Of a stretch of DNA of 52,075 bases, positions 8,502-17,696 are shown in pieces. The DNA comes from Lachnospiraceae bacterium. Lineage in GTDB: Bacteria; Bacillota; Clostridia; Lachnospirales; Lachnospiraceae. The notes beneath the pieces are model-generated. The model made no database searches and was not told the origin of the DNA. It saw only the letters and a program-made list of their open reading frames with translations. The number at the start of each line of letters is the position of its first letter. Position 1 is the stretch's first letter. The stretch lies in the NCBI GenBank assembly GCA_017431345.1, contig JAFRLH010000080.1:1-52075 (forward strand). Reading direction: 5' to 3'. A program made the translations under genes and the position numbers.

Positions 8502-9029
8502 ATGAACAATAAGAAGACGGCCGGGTATGTTGCGGTCTGCGGGATCACAATTGCACTGAATATCGTTTTCATCATGATGCTTGCCGCGACGCCGGTCAGT
8601 GCATACAGTTGTACACTCGCTGTCATTGTCATGACGCCGGCAATGGCAAAATTCGGATGGAAAAAGGCGTTTCCGGTTTATATCGGCACTGCACTGCTGG
8701 GCGCTTTATTTATGGAACCGGAACTGGCCATGCTCTATTTCTGCACCGGTTTTCAGCCATTCGGCGCAGATACGGACAGCTATGGCAGGAATCAGAAATT
8801 CCTGAAACTGCTGCTTCACTGCGTGGTCATGGGCACGATCTCCTCGGTCCTGCTGTTCGGCCTCGGAAAGCTGTTCGGCATAGCGGAAATATTTGATGAA
8901 GACTTTGTCATCCTTATTTATCCGGCGATGATCCTGCTTGCTTTTTTCCAGGGTGTGATCTACCGGAGTACCAAAGGGCTGCTTTATAAAAAACTGCTGA
9001 AGCCGATATTGGATGAGATCATGAGATAG
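8502..9029 (+). CDS. Uncharacterised small integral membrane protein
   Basis: The 175-residue protein has about four membrane segments: residues 8-30, 33-52, 102-125 and 135-157. It lacks a recognised catalytic motif. A conserved-looking loop FCTGFQPFGADTD lies between the second and third segments. I do not recognise the family; it resembles small DUF-type permease fragments. The frame is fully open with normal codon usage, and the start lies just after the hydrolase stump. Confidence 0.6.
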   Translation: MNNKKTAGYVAVCGITIALNIVFIMMLAATPVSAYSCTLAVIVMTPAMAKFGWKKAFPVYIGTALLGALFMEPELAMLYFCTGFQPFGADTDSYGRNQKFLKLLLHCVVMGTISSVLLFGLGKLFGIAEIFDEDFVILIYPAMILLAFFQGVIYRSTKGLLYKKLLKPILDEIMR

Positions 9030-9058
9030 ACTGACAGCAGAACAGGAGAGGTTGACGG

Positions 9059-9304
9059 ATGCAGATCAGTGATCTTGAAAAGGAGCTGCAGAGAACTTAC
9101 GGAACTGCTGAAGGAAGCAGGGTGTTAAGGACAGTCATGCCCGGCATTCTGGCGGACTTCCTGAAAATGTATAAAAAGGCGGCAGCCGGCAGTACTGTGC
9201 GGGAAGAATACCGTCTCGAAGACGGAAAGGGAACCATCGTACTGGCTGCTGAAAAGACCGGCGGAGAGCCGGTTGTTGACACAGCGTTTATCCAGGGGAG
9301 ATAA
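9059..9304 (+). CDS. Small hypothetical protein (81 aa)
   Basis: GGAGAGG lies at a good distance from the ATG, and the frame encodes a soluble 81-residue protein with an amphipathic first half and a charged second half. No domain is recognised. It lies between two membrane-protein genes on the same strand with gaps of about 30 bp, so it may belong to the same transcript. Confidence 0.5.
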   Translation: MQISDLEKELQRTYGTAEGSRVLRTVMPGILADFLKMYKKAAAGSTVREEYRLEDGKGTIVLAAEKTGGEPVVDTAFIQGR

Positions 9305-9334
9305 GGGCTCCGCAGAAGAGAAAAGAGACATACC

Positions 9335-9811
9335 ATGGAAACAAAACGGGAATTTACGATCAGCCTGGCGCTTGTTGATCTGCTGCCGGTGCTGTTCTTC
9401 GGCGCTGCCATGGCCGTGCTCGGCCTCAGGCTGGGCAGTTTTCTATTCACGGCAGGGGCAGTTATCTGTGTTCTTGCAGGTCTCGGGAAAGTGATCTGGA
9501 AAATTATGATCGCAGCGTGGGGAAAAGATATCCGACTGCTGGGCGCGCAGCTTCGTTTTGTCATGCCGGTCGGATTTCTGCTTATGATCGCAGGTGCGTT
9601 TTCAGCTGACAGGAGGACGGCTGCGGAACTGCTTCATAAAGCGGTCAGAATGCCGTCCGTGATGTTCTTCGTGCTGGCTGCATGCGGGATCGCGGGAATG
9701 ATCCTTTGCGCAAAGAAGTTCGACAGATATGACGTCAGAGGGAACTGGATCGAACAGGTGCTCAACAGCGCGGCGCAGGGATGTGTGCTGGCAGGCATTC
9801 TGCTTTTGTAA
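9335..9811 (+). CDS. Uncharacterised membrane protein (158 aa)
   Basis: The product has about five hydrophobic segments separated by short loops, with a hydrophilic N-terminus (METKREF). No motif points to a function. GAGAAAAGAGA precedes the ATG. It follows the small ORF by 30 bp and ends 60 bp before the esterase gene. I do not recognise a family. Confidence 0.55.
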   Translation: METKREFTISLALVDLLPVLFFGAAMAVLGLRLGSFLFTAGAVICVLAGLGKVIWKIMIAAWGKDIRLLGAQLRFVMPVGFLLMIAGAFSADRRTAAELLHKAVRMPSVMFFVLAACGIAGMILCAKKFDRYDVRGNWIEQVLNSAAQGCVLAGILLL

Positions 9812-9871
9812 ACGGAACAACAGAAATTAACATAAATATATTATTAATGAAGGAACAAGGGGGATACACTT

Positions 9872-10663
9872 ATGGCAAGCGGAAGAATGGAATTTCACGC
9901 CCAGTCGATCATGCAGCATTCGAATTTTACATTCGTGCTGCCGAATGACGTCCATGTGCCGGACATTAAGGATCTGAGACACTATGACCGTCCGACAAAG
10001 TCGCTGATCCTGCTGCACGGGCTGACGGGCACCGACACGGACTGGCTTTACGGCGGCGTGGCGCAGGATATGGCTGTCCAGTATAATCTGGCAGTCTTCA
10101 TGCCGACGACCGGCAACAGTTTTTATCTGGACAGAGGCTATCCCGGAGGCAATTACTGCGAATTCATCGGGAAGGAACTGCCCGATTATATCCGGAAGGT
10201 CTTTGGATTCTGTGAGAGCAGGGAGAACACAATGATCGCCGGCCTTTCCATGGGCGGCTTCGGTGCGCTGCATACGGCGTTTTCATATCCGGATACTTTT
10301 TCTGGCTGCATCGCGCTCTCCTCGGCAATGATCTGTAAAGAACTGGCAGGAAAAGGGAGAAGAACCGATGATCCGATCCCGCCGGCAATGACCAGGGATA
10401 TTTTCGGCGACACGATGAATATCTTAAAATCCGACAAGAATCCCGAATACCAGTATCAGATGCTCAAAGAGCAGGGAAAACAGATCCCGAAGATCTACAT
10501 GGCGATCGGAACGGAGGACAGTCTGTACGAAGGAAATGTGGATTTCAGTAAGTTCCTGAAAGAACAGGATGCGGATTTCCTGTTTGAAGACGGCCCCGGG
10601 AAGCATGACTGGAAATTCTGGAATGAATATATTGACCGCGGACTCGGCTGGCTGCTCCGGTAA
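9872..10663 (+). CDS. Alpha/beta-hydrolase esterase (esterase D/tributyrin esterase type)
   Basis: The 263-residue protein has the esterase D-like plan: an early strand ILLHGLTGTDTDW, the nucleophile elbow GLSMGGFGAL with Ser at its centre, an Asp in MAIGTEDSLY, and the catalytic His in GPGKHDWKFWNEY close to the C-terminus. All three triad residues are present. It probably deacylates acetylated sugars or other short-chain esters in the cytoplasm, since no signal peptide is visible. An AAGGAACAAGGGGG stretch precedes the ATG. A GH13 glycosidase lies directly downstream. Confidence 0.88.
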   Translation: MASGRMEFHAQSIMQHSNFTFVLPNDVHVPDIKDLRHYDRPTKSLILLHGLTGTDTDWLYGGVAQDMAVQYNLAVFMPTTGNSFYLDRGYPGGNYCEFIGKELPDYIRKVFGFCESRENTMIAGLSMGGFGALHTAFSYPDTFSGCIALSSAMICKELAGKGRRTDDPIPPAMTRDIFGDTMNILKSDKNPEYQYQMLKEQGKQIPKIYMAIGTEDSLYEGNVDFSKFLKEQDADFLFEDGPGKHDWKFWNEYIDRGLGWLLR

Positions 10664-10752
10664 ATGCCGGATAAACGGTGCTTTGGCGCAGGGCAGCTTT
10701 CAGAGGACGGCAGGTACATGATGACGATCATTATAAAAGACGGGACATAATT

Positions 10753-12132
10753 ATGGCATTCAACACACCGAAATCACTCAGGAATCAGGTCATTTATTCC
10801 GTGTTTGTAAGGAATTACAGCAAAGAAGGGACGTTCGAAAAAGTACGGGAGGATCTCCCACGGATCCGCAGTCTTGGTACGGATATCCTCTGGCTCATGC
10901 CGGTCCATCCGATCGGCGTGAAAAACAGAAAAGGAACGCTGGGCTCTCCGTATGCGATCTCGGATTACCGCGCGGTAAATCCGGAATACGGTACGGAAGA
11001 GGATCTGAAAGCACTGGCAGAGGAAGCGCATGCGCTGGGCATGAAGGTCATTATCGATGTGGTATACAACCATACTTCTCCGGATTCCGTGCTCAGCAGG
11101 AAACATCCGGAATGGTTCTATCATAAAGAGGATGGTTCATTCGGCAACAAAGTCGGAGACTGGTGGGACGTGATCGATCTTGATTATGCGGACCGGGGAC
11201 TGTGGGCGTACCAGATCGAAACGCTGAAGAAGTGGGCCGGCATCGTGGACGGATTCCGCTGCGATGTGGCTTCCATCATTCCCGTTGGTTTCTGGGAAGA
11301 AGCGAGGAAAGCGGTGGAGGAGATCCATCCGGGAACGGTCTGGCTGGCGGAATCGGTAGAAGCGGAATTTATTAAATATCTGCGCTCCCGGCGCATTCCC
11401 GCATGGTCTGACGCAGAACTGTATTCCGCGTTTGACCTCGAATACGAATATGACATCTATGAGGAATTCTACGGATTTCTGAAAGGTGAAAAGCCGCTGC
11501 CGGAATACTGCGCTGCCGTGAACCGGCAGGAGTTCATTTATCCCGATAATTACGGGAAGGCGAGATATCTTGAAAATCATGACCGTCCGAGGATCCGCTC
11601 GCTCGTTAAAGATCCGCGGATCCTGAAGAACTGGCTGGCCCTGCAGTTCTTCCATAAAGGGACAGTTCTTCTGTATGCGGGGCAGGAAGCCGGGTGCACC
11701 CGGCAGCCGTCGCTCTTTGACAGGGATACGGTCAACTGGGAGGCGGATGACGGAATCGATCTTTCTGCTTACATCTGCAGGTTATCGGAGATCAAACATC
11801 TGCCGGTGTTTACGGACAGCACTTATCGAATGACAGCTGTCTCTGACACGATCGCGGCTGCTGTCCATACGGAGAATGAATGGCTGCCGGATGAACAGGA
11901 GGCGCGGAAGGGGCAGGCAGCGGCCGGGTTCTTCTGCCTGAAGGAGAGCGCGGATGCCGGGCAGCCCGCAGAATACAGGATCGATCTTTCGCGGATTAAA
12001 AGCGGGGATGGAAGAACGCTTACGGATATTTTCCCGGACGGTAATTATAAGGATCTGATCGGCAAAAAGATCGTGCCCGTCAAAGACGGGAAACTGTTCT
12101 TTCATGGCGATGCGATCATTATCGTAAGGTAG
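10753..12132 (+). CDS. Alpha-amylase family (GH13) glycosidase
   Basis: The 459-residue enzyme shows the four GH13 conserved regions in order: IDVVYNHTSP (region I), GFRCDVASIIP with the nucleophile Asp (region II), WLAESVEA with the acid/base Glu (region III), and ENHDRPRI with the transition-state Asp (region IV). It has no signal peptide, so it should act on imported maltodextrins or related oligosaccharides. The start MAFNTPKSL at 10753 is preferred to an in-frame start at 10678, because family members begin near this point. It follows the esterase on the same strand and converges on the LysR remnant. Confidence 0.88.
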   Translation: MAFNTPKSLRNQVIYSVFVRNYSKEGTFEKVREDLPRIRSLGTDILWLMPVHPIGVKNRKGTLGSPYAISDYRAVNPEYGTEEDLKALAEEAHALGMKVIIDVVYNHTSPDSVLSRKHPEWFYHKEDGSFGNKVGDWWDVIDLDYADRGLWAYQIETLKKWAGIVDGFRCDVASIIPVGFWEEARKAVEEIHPGTVWLAESVEAEFIKYLRSRRIPAWSDAELYSAFDLEYEYDIYEEFYGFLKGEKPLPEYCAAVNRQEFIYPDNYGKARYLENHDRPRIRSLVKDPRILKNWLALQFFHKGTVLLYAGQEAGCTRQPSLFDRDTVNWEADDGIDLSAYICRLSEIKHLPVFTDSTYRMTAVSDTIAAAVHTENEWLPDEQEARKGQAAAGFFCLKESADAGQPAEYRIDLSRIKSGDGRTLTDIFPDGNYKDLIGKKIVPVKDGKLFFHGDAIIIVR

Positions 12133-12174
12133 TTCCCGGAGACCGGAATCCTTATGGTGCGGCGTATGGTCTTT

Positions 12175-13041
12175 TCAGGCAGGATCATCCGGGTTCATAT
12201 GTGCTGTAAATGCTTTCACAGCATTGGAAATATATCTTTTTCCGGAAAGAACGATATCAAATTGGCGGACGGCATAAGGGGAATCCAGTCTGAAAAAACG
12301 CATAGGGCTGTCCGGCCTGTTTATCAGCCTGTCAGGCACGAAAGCGGCGCCCATGCCGGCTTCGCAAAGATGGAAGCAGGTAGTAAGCTGGCCGGCCATG
12401 ATACGGATCACAGGGGATATGCCGGCTGCCGCGAATACCGTCATGGCACGGTCGTGCAGGCCGTTCCCGGGCGTAAGGAGGACAAAAGGGAGGTCTGCAA
12501 AGGCTGCCGCGGAGACGGCAGAAAATTCATCCCTGAGATGCCTGCCGGACAGGATATCCTCTCCCGTCATGGCGGCAGACAGAAGAGGTGCCGGTATCGC
12601 AAAAGCTTTCGGTACCGCAAGCAGAATATGATCAGTAAAACAGGGGATCCGGAGGAATGTTTCTTCCGGATCTTTTTCACAGTTGAATGTAAGATCGATC
12701 TCGTGGTCTTCAAGCATGTCGAGAAGGGAATCCGCTCCGGATTCGATCAGCTCCAGATTAAGCCCGGGATATTTTCCCGAAAAGGAAGCCAGGAACGGGG
12801 GCAGGATATGGGAGATAATATAATGGGAGCCGCCGATCTTCAAAGACCCGGTCTTCAGGCCGGAGATGTCATTCAGCTGCATTGCGAGTTCCTCCTCCAG
12901 GGACCGGATCTCCTCATATTTCCGGATATAAGCTTCCCCGGCGGCTGTCAGCGTGAGCGGCCTTGCGGAACGGTCGAACAGAGGCATGCCGATCCGCGAT
13001 TCGACTTTGGAGACCGCTATGCTGAGGGCCGGCTGGGCTGT
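12175..13041 (-). pseudogene. LysR-family transcriptional regulator lacking its N-terminus
   Basis: Read leftward, the frame begins inside the helix-turn-helix with AQPALSIAVSKVESRIG, runs through MPLFDRSARPLTLTAAGE, and then a full LysR substrate-binding domain of about 220 residues. The first 25-30 residues, which hold the start of the DNA-binding domain, are absent because the sequence changes into the 5' part of an esterase gene near 13031-13041. An internal ATG at 12987 could give a 270-residue product without a complete DNA-binding domain, so it is unlikely to work as a repressor or activator. Confidence 0.8.
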
Positions 13042-13702
13042 CGGCCATGCAGAGTGTGACGATTATTATTCCGGATATATGGCAGATCAGATCAAAGGAA
13101 CTGTGATCGATGTGGATTATACAACTTCCTTCTATGCTGATATCCATGTTATGTATGCGCAGACCAGGGATGCCATCGAATATGCAGTGGAAAGCGCAGC
13201 GGCGCTCGGCTGCAGCCCGGAACGGATCGTGATCGGCGGATACAGCGCAGGCGGTCATCTGACGGCAGGAGTGCTGATCAGGATGCTGGAAGAAGGGAAA
13301 TGCCCGTTTGCCGGTGTGATCCTTGCTTATGCCCCGCTCGATCTGCGTCCGAAGGCTTCCCAGGCTCCTGCAACGCCCCGCGATGAAGCCATGCAGCTCA
13401 GAGGCGCGGCGTATGAGGAACTGGTGCTGCGGGGGAACGATGAGATCCGGTATGATCATATCGTAAGCCCGCTGCTTACATCGAAGCAGCTGTTCCAGAA
13501 GCTGCCCAGAATGATGGTCCTTTCCGCCAAGCTCTGCGAATTCAAGGAACAAGATGAAGAATTCGCGAAGACGATCTCCCGGATCGGTGTGGAGACCACA
13601 TCCTGCAGATTCATGCGTTCCGCCCACGGATTTATCCCGCATTTCCGTCAGGAGTGGAAGGAAGCATGCGCAAGGACTGCCAGATTTATAAAGAGCTGCT
13701 GA
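13031..13702 (+). pseudogene. Alpha/beta-hydrolase (HSL/BD-FAE type esterase) lacking its N-terminus
   Basis: The readable protein begins with GWAVGHAECDDYY. In intact relatives this follows the HGG oxyanion-hole motif, which is missing here together with about the first 60-90 residues. The rest is well kept: the nucleophile elbow GGYSAGGHL, the strand GVILAYAPLD, and the likely catalytic His in SAHGFIPHF. The frame is open upstream only because it reads through the antisense of the LysR remnant. A single deletion of a divergent LysR/esterase promoter region explains both truncated ends. Confidence 0.78.
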
Positions 13703-13710
13703 AAAACGAA

Positions 13711-13753
13711 GGGCAGTACGGTCGTCACTGTATGTGACAGAGCCGTACTGCCC
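13711..13753. terminator. Hairpin terminator between convergent genes
   Basis: GGGCAGTACGG at 13711-13721 pairs with CCGTACTGCCC at 13743-13753, with an inner GTCAC/GTGAC stem in the loop. TCTTTGTTT follows on the plus side. It lies between the esterase remnant and the leftward eutH gene and could serve both strands. Confidence 0.75.
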
Positions 13754-13780
13754 TCTTTGTTTATAGGAGCGATGAGGTCG

Positions 13781-14959
13781 TTATTCGTATTTTTTTCTGA
13801 ATACAGAGGACCACAGTGCATTCGCAGCGATCACGGCAGTGAGGCCGCCGGCCAGTTTTGCCGCCATCATCGGAACGATCAGCTGCTGATTGACTCCGGC
13901 AGTAAATCCTAAGTGGTCGCCGAGCATGAAGCAGGCAGACACTGTGAACGCACAGTTCAGGATCTTTCCCTTGGGCTTCATGTCCTTCATCATCTGGAAC
14001 ATCATAATGTTGTTCGCGAGGTTCGCGATCATTCCGGCTACGGCGTATTCGTCCAGATCGAATTTTGCGCCGGCCTTTTTTAATGGTTCAGAGAATTTCT
14101 TCGTAATGAACATAACCATCGGGAAGGCGCCAAGCAGGACGATCGCAATGCCGCCGATGACCTGGAAACCGTCTTCCAGAGGGATGATCCCCTCTGCATT
14201 TGGCTCGACCATCACGTTAAAGAGCGGAAGCCGGATGCCGGTCAGATACTGCGCTACGGCGATCACGGTAGCCGCGGTGACCAGTGCGGTGACGCCTTTT
14301 CCGAATGTAATAAAGCCTTTCAGCATCTTTTCCTGCGCGAAAACAAGTCCGATAATGATCAGCAGCGCGACGACCAGTACCGGGATGGTATTCATGATGA
14401 TGTCCCGCACAGTCAGTTCGAAGCCGGAACCCATCATGACAAAGCCGCCGGCCAGACACCCGATCGGTACTGTCGCAAATCCGACCAGCATGCCGGTCGC
14501 GAGGAATTCCCTGTCGGATTCCTTTATGATCCCCATTCCGACCGGAATATTGAACACGATATTGATGCCCATGATCGAAGCGATCACAAGGCCGGTGAAG
14601 CTGCCAACTGCCTCTGATTCCGCAAGTTCCATGGCAAGCGGGTAGCCGCCGAGATCGCAGCCGAGCAGGATGCCGGCGAAAAGGGAAGGATCAGCGCCGA
14701 TCAGGCGGAAGAACGTGCCCAGCACGCCGCCGAGGACGATCTTGATTACAGGCACCAGAGCGATCATTCCGACCATGGCTGCGCCGAGGGATCCCAGGGC
14801 CTCGAAGCCTTCCAGGAATTTCTCTCCGTATCCGAGCCGGTTCCCCAGGATGCGGTCGATGCCGCCGACGAACAGGAAAATAATGATCACGATCATGACC
14901 GCTTTGTTCAGCGAAAATGTGGCGATGTAGTTCTGAAGAGACTGTGTAAATACTTCCAT
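13781..14959 (-). CDS. eutH: EutH-type ethanolamine permease
   Basis: The 392-residue protein is strongly hydrophobic with about ten membrane segments. It carries EutH-type stretches such as GCDLGGYPLAMELAE, FNIPVGMGIIKESD and MIANLANNIMMFQMM. EutH helps ethanolamine enter the cell when it is scarce. No eutABC, microcompartment or regulatory eut gene lies in this window, so the copy stands alone and is probably part of a scattered pathway. It is read leftward from its own promoter and ends at the terminator shared with the esterase remnant. Confidence 0.88.
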   Translation of the reverse strand: MEVFTQSLQNYIATFSLNKAVMIVIIIFLFVGGIDRILGNRLGYGEKFLEGFEALGSLGAAMVGMIALVPVIKIVLGGVLGTFFRLIGADPSLFAGILLGCDLGGYPLAMELAESEAVGSFTGLVIASIMGINIVFNIPVGMGIIKESDREFLATGMLVGFATVPIGCLAGGFVMMGSGFELTVRDIIMNTIPVLVVALLIIIGLVFAQEKMLKGFITFGKGVTALVTAATVIAVAQYLTGIRLPLFNVMVEPNAEGIIPLEDGFQVIGGIAIVLLGAFPMVMFITKKFSEPLKKAGAKFDLDEYAVAGMIANLANNIMMFQMMKDMKPKGKILNCAFTVSACFMLGDHLGFTAGVNQQLIVPMMAAKLAGGLTAVIAANALWSSVFRKKYE

Positions 14960-15044
14960 TTTGATCTCCGCTCTGCCGTTTCAGGCGTGATGTATCCGGG
15001 AAGGACTGCAGCCGTTTCCGGGGAAACCGCTTTCTTTTCTGCCC

Positions 15045-15086
15045 ATTATAACAATCGGCAGGGTTATTTCAATTGTTTTGGACAAT
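15045..15086 (-). promoter_or_regulatory. Likely eutH promoter with an upstream palindrome
   Basis: On the minus strand TTGAAA (15072-15067) and TATAAT (15050-15045) are 16 bases apart and point at eutH. The palindrome ATTGT-N5-ACAAT at 15072-15086 touches the -35 box and could be a regulator site. This is read from the sequence; no regulator is assigned. Confidence 0.55.
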
Positions 15087-15094
15087 CGTGTGGA

Positions 15095-15117
15095 TTGACA
15101 ATTCAGATACCTGAATT
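15095..15117. promoter_or_regulatory. Palindrome AATTCAG-ATAC-CTGAATT behind a TTGACA box
   Basis: TTGACA at 15095-15100 is followed at once by a perfect 7-bp inverted repeat (15100-15106 and 15111-15117). It lies in the 317-bp gap between eutH and a secreted-protein gene. The layout suggests an operator, but no good -10 box is seen at the matching distance. Confidence 0.4.
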
Positions 15118-15180
15118 CAAAATAATTGATAAACCGGGCAGCTGCCGAAGCAGCGTTGCCATAAAAAGCACCTATAAATG

Positions 15181-15209
15181 ATGACAATGACAGAATATGG
15201 TGTTATATT
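15181..15209 (+). promoter_or_regulatory. Possible promoter of the secreted-protein gene
   Basis: ATGACA at 15181-15186 and TATATT at 15204-15209 are 17 bases apart and face the gene at 15277. A TATAAA also lies close by. The match is moderate. Confidence 0.4.
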
Positions 15210-15276
15210 ATAAATACAGGAGTATTTTGTGAACAGTTGATCTGCCGGCTGAAAAAGAAAAGGAGGATTTGAAGAC

Positions 15277-16083
15277 ATGAAACACTTTAAGAAACTGATC
15301 TCTGCAGTATGCGTACTGTGTATGGTCATGTCACTTGCGGTTTCCGTAACCTATGCTTCGTCCGAAGAAACGACTGCTGCGGATAACGGACAGCTTAAGG
15401 AAACACAGGAAAAGGAAGGGGAAACAGCGCCTGCTGCGGACAATACCCAGCTTCTTGCAATGCTGGAACAGGCGAAAGGAACAGCTCCTGCAGACACCCG
15501 GCTCTGTGTTTTTTACACAGCGGTCAACGCCGGTCCCACGATTCATTATTCCTATGATTATCAGCGTGATTACACAGATGATTTCATGGATGTGTCCGGA
15601 AAGGTGGAAGTTTTCGCAAAGGAAGACGCTTTTTATTCCATGACAGAAGCAGAAAGGGACGGCGATACCAGTTACAACGGTACGTTTATTAATGCTGACG
15701 GCGTGTTTTCTCTGTCCCCTGCAGAAAATAAAGCCTATTATGCGATTGATTCGGAGGGAGTGAACTATCGGGTCATGCTCGGAATGGATGAATTCTGTCA
15801 GAAACTGGAGAGACATTCCGAAGATACTGATTTTACGGAAGAGACCCGTGAAATAGACGGCGTAACTTATATTGCGGATGTATATCCGGCGGACGAGTTC
15901 AATCCCGAATATACTTACTGTTTTACGGAGGAAGGCATTCTTACGTATATCTTTACCGGTCCTGCTAAAGCAGGCGATGTTGATCTCGGCGAAAACACCT
16001 ATAAATTGAACAGCGTTTATTCAGAAGTGGATGAAAGTGTGTTCAGCCTGGATGGCTACGAAATTGAGGGCGCACCGGAGTAA
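15277..16083 (+). CDS. Secreted hypothetical protein
   Basis: The 268-residue product starts with a clear Sec signal peptide (MKHFKKLISAVCVLCMVMSL), a likely cleavage after TYAS, and a Glu/Thr/Ala-rich linker to about residue 55. The mature part is acidic, and its later part is predicted to be beta-rich, reminiscent of LolA/LppX-like or DUF-type extracytoplasmic folds. I do not recognise a specific family. AAAGGAGGA gives it a strong ribosome site. It is bounded by its own promoter region and a terminator, so it is probably a single-gene unit. Confidence 0.65.
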   Translation: MKHFKKLISAVCVLCMVMSLAVSVTYASSEETTAADNGQLKETQEKEGETAPAADNTQLLAMLEQAKGTAPADTRLCVFYTAVNAGPTIHYSYDYQRDYTDDFMDVSGKVEVFAKEDAFYSMTEAERDGDTSYNGTFINADGVFSLSPAENKAYYAIDSEGVNYRVMLGMDEFCQKLERHSEDTDFTEETREIDGVTYIADVYPADEFNPEYTYCFTEEGILTYIFTGPAKAGDVDLGENTYKLNSVYSEVDESVFSLDGYEIEGAPE

Positions 16084-16104
16084 ACTTACAAAAGCGTTTG
16101 AAAG

Positions 16105-16136
16105 AAGAGCGGAAGCAATATCCCGCTCTTTTTTTG
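16105..16136 (+). terminator. Rho-independent terminator
   Basis: AAGAGCGG at 16105-16112 pairs with CCGCTCTT at 16123-16130, followed by a T run. It ends the secreted-protein unit. Confidence 0.85.
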
Positions 16137-16223
16137 TCCGGAAATGCTGCCTGAAAGTGTTGCGGTTTCCGCCCGGCGTATTATAATGTACTTCACGAAT
16201 GAAACGATCCGGAGAAGTCATCC

Positions 16224-17576
16224 ATGACATACAGAGAGGACAGAAAAAAATTTTTCAGCCGGCTGATCATACTTGCTTCGCCAATTATCCTGCAGCAGCT
16301 GATGCTGGCCATGGTCGCCGCCTGCGACGCCATGATGCTCGGGCGGGTGGCGCAGGAGCAGATGGCGGCGGTGTCACTCGCATCCCAGGTCCAGTTCATC
16401 CAGAACATGTTCCTGTTTTCGATCACGACAGCCGGCACGATCCTGGGGGCTCAGTATTACGGGAAAGGAGATCTGAAAACGATCGGGGAACTGTTCCGCC
16501 TGATCCTGCGGTGGAGCATTCTTCTTTCGCTGGCCTTCTTTGTATCCTGTGAGCTTTGTCCGGAGATCCTGATGCGCGTCTTTGCGCATGACGAGACGCT
16601 TATCAATATAGGAAGCGGATATCTCCGCATTGCCGGCTGGTCTTATCTGATGACGGGCATCTCCCAATGTTACCTGGCTGTCATGAAAGTGACGGACCAT
16701 GTGACGCCCGGGGCGCTGATCAGTTCTTCGGCAGTTGTTATTAATATCGTTCTGAACGCAGTCTTCATTTTCGGCCTTCTCGGAGCGCCGAGGATGAATT
16801 CGCGGGGCGCTGCGCTGGCAACAGCCGCTGCCAGGATGATCGAACTTGGGCTGTGCATAGGGTTTTCTCAGAAAAGGGGCTATATCCGTCCTGCATGGAA
16901 CAGGCTCTTCTCCGGAAGAAAAGAACTGGAACAGGATTTTTCGCGTCAGTGTCTGCCGCTTCTGGGCGGCGGACTGCTGTGGGGCGTCGGTTTTACCTCC
17001 TATACGGCGATCCTGGGACATCTTGGTGTGGATGCGGCGGCAGCGAATTCGGTTTCTGCAGTCATCCGTGACCTGATCTGCTGCGCATGCAACGGCATAG
17101 GAAGTGCCGCTGCGATCATGGTAGGGAATGAACTCGGCGCAGGGCGGCTGGAAGCCGGAAAGGAAGTCGGCCTGCGGCTCAGGAACCTTTCCTGGGCCGT
17201 CGGGTTCGGATCGATGGGCGTGATCCTGGCGCTGACGCCGCTGGCCGTACGGCTGGTGCTTCTTACAGACCGCGCCCGCGGATATCTTACTGGAATGATG
17301 GTCATCATGGCAGTGTATATGGTCGGGCGGTGCGTGAACACGATCTGCATCAACGGCGTGCTGGACGGCGGAGGCGATACGATCTTTGATATGTACAGCC
17401 TGGCGGTCTGCATGTGGGGAATCGCGATTCCGCTGGCGCTTTGCGGCGCATTCCTGCTGCACTGGCATGTCCTGGCGGTATACGCGTGCACCTGCCTGGA
17501 CGAAGTCGGCAAGCTGCCGTGGGTGATGTACAGGATCAGGAAATACAAATGGGTACAGAATCTGACGAGAGACTAG
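16224..17576 (+). CDS. MATE-family efflux transporter
   Basis: The 450-residue protein has about twelve membrane segments in two similar halves, as in the MATE family. The first helix has ASPIILQQLMLAMV, and the second half has the CCACNGIGSAAAIMVG stretch matching the paired repeat. It should export organic cations, drugs or metabolites by Na+ or H+ antiport. GGAGAAG precedes the ATG. It is followed by its own terminator and is a separate transcription unit. A second MATE gene lies at 25870-27219. Confidence 0.9.
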   Translation: MTYREDRKKFFSRLIILASPIILQQLMLAMVAACDAMMLGRVAQEQMAAVSLASQVQFIQNMFLFSITTAGTILGAQYYGKGDLKTIGELFRLILRWSILLSLAFFVSCELCPEILMRVFAHDETLINIGSGYLRIAGWSYLMTGISQCYLAVMKVTDHVTPGALISSSAVVINIVLNAVFIFGLLGAPRMNSRGAALATAAARMIELGLCIGFSQKRGYIRPAWNRLFSGRKELEQDFSRQCLPLLGGGLLWGVGFTSYTAILGHLGVDAAAANSVSAVIRDLICCACNGIGSAAAIMVGNELGAGRLEAGKEVGLRLRNLSWAVGFGSMGVILALTPLAVRLVLLTDRARGYLTGMMVIMAVYMVGRCVNTICINGVLDGGGDTIFDMYSLAVCMWGIAIPLALCGAFLLHWHVLAVYACTCLDEVGKLPWVMYRIRKYKWVQNLTRD

Positions 17577-17591
17577 GGAGACAGGGGACAG

Positions 17592-17615
17592 CGGGGAAAT
17601 GCTCCCCGTTTTTTT
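17592..17615 (+). terminator. Rho-independent terminator
   Basis: CGGGGA at 17592-17597 pairs with TCCCCG at 17603-17608, followed by seven T residues. It ends the MATE gene. Confidence 0.8.
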
Positions 17616-17696
17616 GAGCGGTAAAATGGATTTGCGATGGATCCCGGGATGCTTTATACTGTATTTGCATTCTGCAGAAAAGAAGGGAAAGCATCA

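Noticed and set aside
12154-13059. 301-codon plus-strand frame across the LysR remnant
   Set aside because: It is antisense to the clear LysR substrate-binding domain and encodes low-quality Arg/Gly-rich sequence.
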